Below the pieces are notes generated by a model. That model was not told the origin of the DNA. It ran no database searches and was given only the letters and a program-made list of their open reading frames with translations. Below, piece by piece: positions 1 to 6,169 of a stretch of DNA of 7,690 nucleotides (its first letter is position 1; the number at the start of each line of letters is the position of its first letter). The stretch lies in contig CALGLS010000428.1 in the NCBI GenBank assembly GCA_937959375.1, positions 1 through 7,690 of the forward strand, given 5' to 3'. Position numbers and translations under genes: made by a program. This DNA is from an uncultured Saprospiraceae bacterium. GTDB taxonomy: Bacteria; Bacteroidota; Bacteroidia; Chitinophagales; Saprospiraceae.

Positions 1-1172
1 ACAACCTTTGCATCATACTCTTGTCCTAACTTGAAGTATTCTCTTGCATTAATTGGATGGTTACTCCAAGTAACTTCAGAAACGTGGATCAAACCTTCAA
101 CACCAGGTTGGATTTCAAGGAATGCTCCGTAGTCTTCAATATTTACGATCTTACCTTTAACTGTACTTCCTTCGTTAACTTCTTCAGTAAGTACTTCCCA
201 AGGATGCGATTGTAATTGTTTCAAACCAAGAGAAATTCGCTTCTTGTTCTCATCAAAATCAAGTACAACTACATTGATTTTCTGATTTAAAGCAAGTACT
301 TCACTTGGGTGAGAAATACGACCCCATGAAATATCGGTGATATATAGTAGACCATCAACACCTCCTAGATCTAGGAATGCTCCAAAGTCTGTAAGGTTCT
401 TCACGATACCTTCCAATACTTGTCCTTTTTCAAGGCGAGCAATGATAGCTTCACGCTGTTCTGCAAGATCACTTTCGATCAATGCTTTGTGAGAAACTAC
501 TGCATTCTTAATGGTTTCGTTGATCTTAACCACTTTGAATTCCATTTTCTTACCTACATATGCATCATAATCGATGATAGGCTTAATATCAATTTGTGAA
601 CCAGGTAAGAATGTTTCCAAACCTCCAGCGTCTACAATAAGACCACCTTTAGTTTTACTAACAACTGTACCTTGGATAACAGTTCCGTTTGTATAAGAGT
701 CTACAATTGACTCCCAAGCACGTAGCAACTTAGCTTTACGACGAGACAAGATCAATTGACCTCTTTCGTCTTCCTGCATTTCTACGTATACATCTACACG
801 ATCTCCAGCTTTCAAATCAGGTAAATCTCTGAATTCAGACAATGGGATTAAACCATCAGACTTGTACCTGATATCCAATACCACATCATTAGCTCCGATA
901 GAAGCAACAAGTGCAGAGACAATTTCATTTTCACCAAGAGAACTAAGAGTAGATTCGTACTCTTCTAGGTAGGCTGCGATTTGAGCTTCGTCATAAGGTA
1001 AGGCATGTTTGTTACCTTTGTCCCAGTCGAAGTCATCGTGTGGAGTTCCAGAAAGATCAACTTGTTCGACTAATTCGTCGATGCCGATTTCTTCCGGTCT
1101 CTCATTTCCAGCAGCATCAACAGTAGCTTTTGCTTGATCTGCTTTTTTTTCAAGGTCTTTTTCGTTTGACAT
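1..1172 (-). CDS. rpsA: 30S ribosomal protein S1 (5' part; C-terminus beyond the left edge)
   Basis: Translating the minus strand from the ATG at 1172 gives 390 uninterrupted codons that run off the left edge. S1 binds mRNA on the 30S subunit and helps initiate translation, which should matter where Shine-Dalgarno pairing is little used. Four S1 (OB-fold) repeats are visible: about residues 79-145, 161-229, 250-318 and 335 onward (fourth incomplete). Typical S1 signatures are VKNLTDFGAFLDLGGVDGLL (258-277), SLGLKQL (314-320) and GVEGLIHVSEV (357-367). Compared with E. coli S1, about 60 acidic residues precede the first repeat, including DDFDWDKG (46-53); such an extension is usual in Bacteroidota. 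Family proteins carry about six repeats, so roughly a third is missing here. The start is supported by a Lys/Glu-rich N-terminus (MSNEKDLEKK) and a well-placed promoter. A weak AGGGA lies 5 nt before the ATG. The gene is divergent from fadD. Confidence 0.96.
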   Translation of the reverse strand, partial: MSNEKDLEKKADQAKATVDAAGNERPEEIGIDELVEQVDLSGTPHDDFDWDKGNKHALPYDEAQIAAYLEEYESTLSSLGENEIVSALVASIGANDVVLDIRYKSDGLIPLSEFRDLPDLKAGDRVDVYVEMQEDERGQLILSRRKAKLLRAWESIVDSYTNGTVIQGTVVSKTKGGLIVDAGGLETFLPGSQIDIKPIIDYDAYVGKKMEFKVVKINETIKNAVVSHKALIESDLAEQREAIIARLEKGQVLEGIVKNLTDFGAFLDLGGVDGLLYITDISWGRISHPSEVLALNQKINVVVLDFDENKKRISLGLKQLQSHPWEVLTEEVNEGSTVKGKIVNIEDYGAFLEIQPGVEGLIHVSEVTWSNHPINAREYFKLGQEYDAKV

Positions 1173-1192
1173 AAAGATCCCTGTGTTTTGTA

Positions 1193-1219
1193 GTTCCTTC
1201 CTACATTTAGGTCTGGAAC
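1193..1219 (-). promoter_or_regulatory. Hairpin in the rpsA 5' leader
   Basis: Read on the minus strand, the leader contains GTTCC-AGA-CCTA-AATG-TAGG-AA-GGAAC: a 5-bp outer stem, a 3/2-nt internal loop, a 4-bp inner stem and a 4-nt loop. It lies inside the predicted rpsA transcript, ending 20 nt before the ATG. There is no T-tract, so it is not a terminator. S1 represses its own mRNA in E. coli, so a structured leader could be an autoregulatory element, but that role is inferred. The pairing itself is seen directly. Confidence 0.5.
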
Positions 1220-1243
1220 GGGTTAAGAAATAAATTTCGAGCG

Positions 1244-1275
1244 GCAAAGGTACGTCTTATTTTGTTTCTAAACAA
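1244..1275 (-). promoter_or_regulatory. rpsA promoter, Bacteroidota type
   Basis: On the minus strand, TTG (1275-1273) is followed after exactly 20 nt by TACCTTTGC (1252-1244). This fits the Bacteroidota primary-sigma consensus TTG-N~19-TAnnTTTG, including the trailing C often seen. Transcription should begin near 1237, giving a leader of about 65 nt that contains the hairpin at 1193-1219. It is the best promoter match in the window. Confidence 0.75.
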
Positions 1276-1292
1276 AGTAAACTCAAAGTAAA
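1273..1292 (-). repeat. Two tandem TTTACTTTG copies behind the rpsA promoter
   Basis: The 9-mer TTTACTTTG (minus strand) occurs at 1292-1284 and again at 1281-1273, a period of 11 nt or about one helical turn. The copy nearer the gene contains the TTG of the rpsA -33 element. Each copy is also one mismatch from a TAnnTTTG -7 box (TTACTTTG), so the repeat could be an activator-type site, a secondary promoter, or chance in AT-rich DNA. Confidence 0.4.
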
Positions 1293-1328
1293 TTTTAAGG
1301 CTGTGCTAAAGTCAATTAGGCCTGAAAC

Positions 1329-1358
1329 TTGCCTTTTTTAGTAAAATTTGTACTTTTA
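1329..1358 (+). promoter_or_regulatory. fadD promoter, Bacteroidota type
   Basis: TTG (1329-1331), 19 nt, then TACTTTTA (1351-1358) matches TTG-N19-TAnnTTTG except for the last base. Transcription would start near 1363-1366, leaving a leader of about 60 nt before the fadD ATG at 1427. Spacing and position are good; strength is unknown. Confidence 0.6.
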
Positions 1359-1360
1359 AG

Positions 1361-1405
1361 CAATTAAGCTAAACGACTAGCTTCAATTGATGTTATCAAA
1401 CGACT
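1361..1405 (+). repeat. Dyad plus octamer direct repeat at the expected fadD transcription start
   Basis: CAATTAAGCT (1361-1370) and AGCTTCAATTG (1379-1389) form an inverted repeat of 10 bp with one bulged C (1384), around the 8-nt loop AAACGACT (1371-1378). The same octamer recurs at 1398-1405, 27 nt later, and both copies are followed by TTCAA (after 'AGC' in the first, directly in the second). The element sits just after the predicted -7 box, where either a repressor operator or a leader hairpin could act. Function is inferred only. Confidence 0.45.
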
Positions 1406-1426
1406 TCAAAACAACAATTAGATAAA

Positions 1427-3103
1427 ATGAGTGATAATCGACCTTGGTTAAAGAATTACCCTACTGGCATTCCTGCAAACATAGATGCAGAAGCATATAG
1501 TTCATTAGTAAACTTGATAGAGGAGACTTTTAAAAAGTATCCTGATAGTGTCGCTTTTTCCTGCATGGGGAAGGAACTGACTTTTGAAGAACTAGATAAA
1601 TTGTCAACTCAATTTGGAGCCTACCTACTTTCTCGTGGTTTACAGGCTGGCGATAAGATTGCTTTGATGATGCCTAACATGTTGCAATATCCAATCGCTC
1701 TGTTTGGAGCATTACGTGCTGGACTGGTGGTTGTTAATACCAACCCACTTTATACGCCAAGAGAAATGGAACACCAGTTTAAAGACTCAGAAGCGAAGGC
1801 CATTATCATTGCTGAGAATTTTGCAGCGAATCTAGAGAAGATTATTGATCAAACAAAAATCAAAACAGTTATCGTCACTAGCATTGGCGAACTACTTGGT
1901 ATGCTAAAAGGAAAGATGGTCAACTTTGTCGTTCGTAAAATCAAGCGAATGGTTCCTTCTTATAATATTCCCAATACTGTAACTTTCAATGAGGCGCTTA
2001 ATCAAGGTAAAAAGTTTTCACTAAATGGCCATCAAGGCTTACCCAACGATGTCATCTTACTTCAGTATACAGGAGGAACAACTGGCGTTTCGAAAGGAGC
2101 CATGCTAACTAATAAAAATCTGATTGCGAACATGCTTCAGATTCGATCTGCCATGATGCCTTTTTTAGAAGAAAATAAAGAGGTCGCACTTTCACCATTG
2201 CCAATGTATCACATTTTTGCGTTTACCGTTAACTGCTTAGCGCTAATGAGTATTGGTTCAAAAACAGTATTGATTGTAAATGCACGAGATCTTGATTCAA
2301 TTGTAAAAGCATTTAAAGACAACAAAATTACATTGATGACTGGGGTAAATACTCTTTTCAATGGATTGATAAATAATAAAAATTTTCGTGACCTCGATTT
2401 CACTTCCTTGCGTATAAGCGTTGGAGGAGGAATGGCCGTACAACGAGCTGTCGCAGAAAAGTGGAAAGAGGTAACTGGCTGTCCACTATCTGAAGGTTAT
2501 GGCATGACTGAATCTTCGCCTGTGGTGAGTGTTAACCCTGTCGATGGTTCTGGACGACTAGGAACAATTGGACTTCCTCTTCCCTCGACAGATGTTCGTA
2601 TTGTAGATGAAGAAGGCAATCCAGTAGCCGTAGGCGAACGTGGTGAAATACAGGTTAAAGGTCCTCAGGTAATGAAAGGTTATTACAACCGAATTGAAGA
2701 AACAAATAATACCATTAGAGATGGGTGGTTATGCACGGGAGATATTGGACGTATGTCAGATGATGGTTACTTTGAGATCGTAGATCGTAAAAAAGATATG
2801 ATCTTGGTTTCTGGATTCAATGTTTTCCCAAATGAGGTGGAAGATGTTGCGGCCATGAATGAGAAAGTTTTAGAGGTAGCAGCAGTAGGAGTGCCTGATG
2901 AAAAATCTGGTGAACTCGTAAAGTTGTTCGTAGTCAAAAAAGATAAGTCGCTTGACGAGAAAGAATTGATTGCTTTTTGTCGCGAACATTTGACGGGATA
3001 CAAAGTACCAAAGCAGGTGGAATTCAGAAAGGAATTACCAAAAACAAATGTTGGTAAAATCTTGCGACGTGTGCTTAGAGACGAAGCGAAAGGAGATGCA
3101 TAA
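1427..3103 (+). CDS. fadD: Long-chain fatty acid--CoA ligase (acyl-CoA synthetase)
   Basis: This 558-residue AMP-forming enzyme activates long-chain fatty acids to acyl-CoA in two steps (acyl-adenylate, then thioester), probably at the inner face of the cytoplasmic membrane, feeding beta-oxidation or lipid synthesis. The ATP/AMP P-loop YTGGTTGVSKGAM is at 214-226 and the adenine-contacting GYGMTE motif at 357-362. The fatty-acyl-CoA synthetase signature spans 432-457, with Asp439 in TGD and Arg454 in VDRKKD. The C-terminal subdomain carries the catalytic lysine Lys544 in PKTNVGKILRR. Length and motif order follow E. coli FadD (561 aa), including the segment VNFVV.KIKRMVP (165-177). The N-terminus aligns with that enzyme from about residue 5, supporting the ATG at 1427; no Shine-Dalgarno precedes it. 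It has its own promoter and terminator, so it is probably monocistronic. Chain-length preference cannot be read from the sequence. Confidence 0.95.
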   Translation: MSDNRPWLKNYPTGIPANIDAEAYSSLVNLIEETFKKYPDSVAFSCMGKELTFEELDKLSTQFGAYLLSRGLQAGDKIALMMPNMLQYPIALFGALRAGLVVVNTNPLYTPREMEHQFKDSEAKAIIIAENFAANLEKIIDQTKIKTVIVTSIGELLGMLKGKMVNFVVRKIKRMVPSYNIPNTVTFNEALNQGKKFSLNGHQGLPNDVILLQYTGGTTGVSKGAMLTNKNLIANMLQIRSAMMPFLEENKEVALSPLPMYHIFAFTVNCLALMSIGSKTVLIVNARDLDSIVKAFKDNKITLMTGVNTLFNGLINNKNFRDLDFTSLRISVGGGMAVQRAVAEKWKEVTGCPLSEGYGMTESSPVVSVNPVDGSGRLGTIGLPLPSTDVRIVDEEGNPVAVGERGEIQVKGPQVMKGYYNRIEETNNTIRDGWLCTGDIGRMSDDGYFEIVDRKKDMILVSGFNVFPNEVEDVAAMNEKVLEVAAVGVPDEKSGELVKLFVVKKDKSLDEKELIAFCREHLTGYKVPKQVEFRKELPKTNVGKILRRVLRDEAKGDA

Positions 3104-3162
3104 GCAGGTACTTAAATTTATTAATAAGTTTTGCATCTTTTAAATCTATACTTCCTTGCGGG

Positions 3163-3199
3163 AAAGCGGTTATTTCTTAATTGAAAATAGCCGCTTTTT
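3163..3199 (+). terminator. Rho-independent terminator after fadD
   Basis: AAAGCGGTTATTT (3163-3175) pairs with AAATAGCCGCTTT (3185-3197) as a 13-bp stem with one G-T wobble and a 9-nt loop, ending in TTTTT (3195-3199). It lies 60 nt after the fadD stop and separates fadD from the peptidase gene. Confidence 0.8.
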
Positions 3200-3201
3200 C
3201 A

Positions 3202-3219
3202 TTGAAGTTAATTCAACTT
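3202..3219. repeat. Small overlapping inverted repeats upstream of the peptidase gene
   Basis: TTGAA-N5-TTCAA (3202-3216) overlaps AAGTT-N5-AACTT (3205-3219). The pair lies in the only gap where a peptidase promoter could sit, between the fadD terminator and the ATG at 3289. I found no convincing TTG-N19-TAnnTTTG promoter in that gap. It may be an operator or chance in AT-rich DNA. Confidence 0.25.
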
Positions 3220-3288
3220 ATTCTCTAAAGCGTGTTGAAAATTTTATCTTACAAAAAAGATTTCATTCAACCTCTTAAATTCTTTACC

Positions 3289-5532
3289 ATGAGAACAACC
3301 TTCATTCTTTTCTTTCTTTTTATAACATCAGTAACTTATTCCCAAACTAATACTGCCCCTAGTCTACTTACCATCGATCGCATTTATGCTTCCAGTGAAT
3401 TTCGAATGGATTATTTTGGGCAAGCACGATGGATTGAAGAAGGCGCTGCTTATACAACATTGGAACGTTCTGAGGACTACAAAGGAGCCTCCAATATCGT
3501 ACGCTTCGAAACAGTAAGCGGAGAAAAAAGCACTTTGATAAGTGCCAAGCAATTGATCCCAATCAACAAAGAAAAACCGATTTCCGTTTCTAACTATATC
3601 TGGTCCAATAACAAAACTCAACTCTTGATATTTACCAATACAAAAAGAGTTTGGCGTTATAATACAAAGGGAGATTATTGGGTTTTTAATTTAAAAGATG
3701 GAACCCTTCAACAAATAGGAAAAGACCTCCCTGAGTCAACTTTGATGTTTGCAAAATTCTCACCTAACGACAAGCAGGTCGCTTATGTTAGTAAGCACAA
3801 TATCTATGTCGAAGACATAGGATCTCAAAAAATAACACAACTCACACATGACGGATCTGAAACGCTAATTAATGGAACGTTCGACTGGGCTTACGAAGAA
3901 GAATTTTCATGTCGAGATGGTTTTCGTTGGAGTCCTGATGGGAAGCATATTGCTTACTGGCAGATCGATGCAAAAGACATTCGGAATTTTTTAATGACCA
4001 ACACGACCGATTCCATTTACTCCTATAATATTCCGGTACAATATCCGAAAGTAGGAGAAGATCCTTCTGCATGCAAAATTGGCGTTGTAGCTACATCGGG
4101 AGGCAAAACAAAATGGATGAATATCCCAGGAGATGACAAACAAAATTACCTACCAAGAATGAAATGGATGGAGGATAGTCAATACCTAATTACAGAGCAA
4201 ATTAACCGCAAGCAAAACGAAATAAATTTGTGGCAAACTAACATCAAAAATGGAAGTGCTACATCTATCTACAAAGAAGAGGACGAAGCGTGGATTGACG
4301 CCATAGAACCGGATGATTGGCTGTGGCTTAACGAAGGAAAAGAATTCACTTGGACTAGTGAAAAAGATGGCTGGAGAAACCTCTATCGCATTTCCAAAGA
4401 TGGTAAAAAATCAGCTTTAATTTCTGAAGGGAAATACGATGTTATTTCTATCCAAGAAATCGACAAAAAAGGAGGCTGGTGTTACTTCATTGCATCACCA
4501 GACAATGCAACTCAACGTTATCTTTATCGACTTCCATTATACAAGCCAGGAAAGGCAGAGCGATTGAGCCCACTCAAACAATCAGGTACTCATTCGTATC
4601 AAATTGCACCTGGCGGAAAGTATGCTTTTCATACATTTTCAAACCTAAACAATCCTCCTGTAAAAACACTTATAAGCCTACCCGATCACAAGGTGGTACA
4701 CAAACTAATTGACAACGAAGCTTATCGCAAAAAGTATCAAGCATTAAAAACTGGGAACAAAGAGTTTTTCAAAGTCACAACAGCAGATGGAGTAGAGATG
4801 GATGGCTACATGATCACACCTCCTGATTTTGATCAAAATAAAAAATATCCTGTTATATTTTATGTCTACGGAGAGCCCGCTGGTCAAACGGCTAAAGACA
4901 GTTGGCAAAGCAACCTCTGGCATGTCATGCTTTCGCAAAAAGGCTACATTGTCATTACCATGGATAATCGAGGGACTCCTTCTCCAAAAGGTCGAGCATG
5001 GCGAAAAAGTATTTATCGAAAGATTGGTGTAATCAATTCAAACGATCAAGCCATGGCTGCCAAAGAGGTTATGAAATGGAAGTTTGTGGATGCTGATCGG
5101 ATCGGTGTTTGGGGATGGAGTGGAGGAGGTTCAATGACCTTAAATTTACTTTTTAGATATCCAGAAATTTATAAAACTGGAATCTCAGTTGCTCCTGTTG
5201 CCAATCAACTGTACTACGACAATATCTACCAGGAGCGATATATGGGTGTTCCTTGGGAAAACAAAGAAGACTTTATAGAAGGTTCACCGATTACTTATGC
5301 AAAAAACTTGGAGGGTAACTTATTGCTCATTCACGGCACTGGCGATGACAACGTTCATTATCAAAATGCAGAAGTTTTAATCAATGAACTTATTTTGCAC
5401 AACAAACAGTTTCAAGTCATGCCTTACCCCAATCGATCTCATGGAATCTATGAAGGAGAAAACACAAGACGACATTTATACACCTTGATGACTAATTACT
5501 TTTTGAGTAATCTTAAACCTGGGAAACTATAA
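3289..5532 (+). CDS. Secreted DPP IV-type prolyl peptidase (S9 family)
   Basis: A 747-residue serine peptidase expected to remove N-terminal dipeptides, mainly after Pro or Ala, in the periplasm. The frame stays open back to a GTG at 3232, but the ATG at 3289 is preferred because it starts directly with a signal peptide: MRTT, a Phe/Leu/Ile core (5-12), then SVTYS|Q with likely cleavage after Ser18. No lipobox cysteine is present. Residues of about 30-480 form the DPP IV beta-propeller, with DWAYEEEF (199-206) matching the human Glu205/Glu206 motif that binds the substrate amino terminus. The alpha/beta-hydrolase domain covers about 490-740: oxyanion Tyr527 (VYGEP), nucleophile Ser611 in GWSGGG, Asp686 and Asn688 in HGTGDDNVH, and His718 in RSHGI. 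The Tyr after the serine in human DPP4 (GWSYGG) is Gly here. Length matches human DPP4 (766 aa). True dipeptidyl versus tripeptidyl (PtpA-like) activity is not settled, though the Glu motif favours dipeptidyl. Confidence 0.92.
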   Translation: MRTTFILFFLFITSVTYSQTNTAPSLLTIDRIYASSEFRMDYFGQARWIEEGAAYTTLERSEDYKGASNIVRFETVSGEKSTLISAKQLIPINKEKPISVSNYIWSNNKTQLLIFTNTKRVWRYNTKGDYWVFNLKDGTLQQIGKDLPESTLMFAKFSPNDKQVAYVSKHNIYVEDIGSQKITQLTHDGSETLINGTFDWAYEEEFSCRDGFRWSPDGKHIAYWQIDAKDIRNFLMTNTTDSIYSYNIPVQYPKVGEDPSACKIGVVATSGGKTKWMNIPGDDKQNYLPRMKWMEDSQYLITEQINRKQNEINLWQTNIKNGSATSIYKEEDEAWIDAIEPDDWLWLNEGKEFTWTSEKDGWRNLYRISKDGKKSALISEGKYDVISIQEIDKKGGWCYFIASPDNATQRYLYRLPLYKPGKAERLSPLKQSGTHSYQIAPGGKYAFHTFSNLNNPPVKTLISLPDHKVVHKLIDNEAYRKKYQALKTGNKEFFKVTTADGVEMDGYMITPPDFDQNKKYPVIFYVYGEPAGQTAKDSWQSNLWHVMLSQKGYIVITMDNRGTPSPKGRAWRKSIYRKIGVINSNDQAMAAKEVMKWKFVDADRIGVWGWSGGGSMTLNLLFRYPEIYKTGISVAPVANQLYYDNIYQERYMGVPWENKEDFIEGSPITYAKNLEGNLLLIHGTGDDNVHYQNAEVLINELILHNKQFQVMPYPNRSHGIYEGENTRRHLYTLMTNYFLSNLKPGKL

Positions 5533-5557
5533 AAGTAATGGTTTAATGATAGGCATT

Positions 5558-5596
5558 AAAAAAGAGCCAACTCGTTACGAGTTGACTCTTTTTTTT
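5558..5596. terminator. Bidirectional terminator shared by the peptidase gene and mscL
   Basis: Stem: AAAAAAGAG (5558-5566) with CTCTTTTTT (5586-5594), one C/A mismatch, then CAACTCG (5568-5574) with CGAGTTG (5578-5584), and the loop TTA. An A-run on the left and T8 (5589-5596) on the right provide a U-tract in both directions. It lies between the convergent stop codons and serves both genes. Confidence 0.85.
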
Positions 5597-5615
5597 ATCT
5601 ATATCCTATAAGGAT

Positions 5616-6017
5616 TTACTTCTTCAGTAAGTCTCGAATTTCTCCAAGTAGATCTTCTTGAGAAGGTCCAGCAGGTGCTTCTTCAGCTTTCTTCTGCATC
5701 TTGTTATAAGACTTAACGATTAAGAACATAACGAATCCTACGATTAATAATTTAATGATCGTGTCGATCCAACGTCCATAAGCAATAACTGCTGCCCCTG
5801 CTTCTTCTGCTGCTGCAAGAGATGCATAAGACTCACCGTTAAGTGCATAGTGTAAATCAGTGAAACTCATTCCACCTGACGCTTGGCCAACAACTGGCAT
5901 TACGATGTCAGATACAAATCCGTTTACAACTGCTCCAATGGCTCCAGCCATGATTACAGCTACGGCAAATTCAACGACGTTACCCGTCAAAATGAAATCC
6001 TTAAATTCCTTTAACAT
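5616..6017 (-). CDS. mscL: Large-conductance mechanosensitive channel MscL
   Basis: This 133-residue inner-membrane protein forms a homopentameric channel that opens under membrane tension to release solutes during osmotic downshock. The start MLKEFKDFILTGNVVEFAVA follows the family pattern: amphipathic N-terminal helix (1-11), then TM1 (about 13-43, ending near SDIVMP). The periplasmic loop (about 44-82) contains the Ala-rich stretch SLAAAEEAGAAV. TM2 covers about 83-104 and the C-terminal helix ends in LLGEIRDLLKK (123-133), close to the E. coli end. E. coli Leu19 and Gly22 of the gate correspond to Phe17 and Ala20; Ala at the latter position also occurs in the M. tuberculosis channel. Length is normal (E. 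coli 136 aa). The ATG at 6017 aligns with the conserved N-terminus and has no Shine-Dalgarno. It shares a terminator with the converging peptidase gene and is probably monocistronic. Confidence 0.95.
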   Translation of the reverse strand: MLKEFKDFILTGNVVEFAVAVIMAGAIGAVVNGFVSDIVMPVVGQASGGMSFTDLHYALNGESYASLAAAEEAGAAVIAYGRWIDTIIKLLIVGFVMFLIVKSYNKMQKKAEEAPAGPSQEDLLGEIRDLLKK

Positions 6018-6066
6018 AATTAATTGTTTTAAGTTGATTTAAATAATTTTCCTACAATATGTTAGA

Positions 6067-6099
6067 CGAATATAGTGAAAGATGTCACACATTTAACAA
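6067..6099 (-). promoter_or_regulatory. Possible mscL promoter (weak)
   Basis: On the minus strand, TTG (6099-6097) is followed after 22 nt by TATATTCG (6074-6067), which differs from TAnnTTTG by one base. Spacing is a little long. The implied leader of about 45 nt before the ATG at 6017 is reasonable. No better candidate was seen in the 152-bp gap. Confidence 0.35.
6074..6089. promoter_or_regulatory. CRP-like palindrome in the mscL upstream region
   Basis: AGTGA-N6-TCACA (plus strand), equivalently TGTGA-N6-TCACT on the minus strand, matches nine of ten conserved positions of the E. coli CRP half-sites (TGTGA-N6-TCACA). It lies between the two elements of the candidate mscL promoter, where binding would more likely block than help transcription. 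Whether this organism has a Crp/Fnr regulator with that specificity cannot be seen here. Confidence 0.35.
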
Positions 6100-6108
6100 A
6101 ACTTGCAT

Positions 6109-6147
6109 AAAAAAAATACCTGATTGAGGGGACTCAAACAGGTATTT
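6109..6147 (-). terminator. Rho-independent terminator of the aconitase gene
   Basis: AAATACCTG (6114-6122) pairs with CAGGTATTT (6139-6147) over 9 bp. After an A/A mismatch, TTGAG (6124-6128) pairs with CTCAA (6133-6137) around a 4-nt loop. The eight A residues at 6109-6116 become a U-tract on the minus-strand transcript, 22 nt past the aconitase stop codon. Confidence 0.88.
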
Positions 6148-6169
6148 GTAGGTTTTTTAGAGAGAATGA

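Noticed and set aside
2767..3003. 78-codon open frame on the minus strand inside fadD, and similar short frames at 2209-2403, 3364-3621, 3869-4072, 4479-4712, 4744-4938, 4829-5032 and 5860-6042
   Set aside because: All overlap strongly supported genes in other frames, have biased, low-information translations and no regulatory context. They are by-products of the real coding frames.
3131..3158. TTG (3131-3133) with TACTTCCTTG (3149-3158) as a promoter for the peptidase gene
   Set aside because: Spacing is only 15 nt, the -7 match is poor, and it lies before the fadD terminator, so its transcript would be stopped.
3232..3288. Upstream GTG start giving 19 extra residues on the peptidase
   Set aside because: The extra residues (Lys-rich, no secretion features) would bury the signal peptide that begins at the ATG at 3289. 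The sequence just after that ATG is a textbook export signal.
6109..6158. Aconitase terminator read as a plus-strand terminator using the T6 run at 6153-6158
   Set aside because: No plus-strand gene lies upstream (mscL is on the minus strand), and the T-run is separated from the stem by several bases. The minus-strand reading with eight U residues directly at the stem is better.
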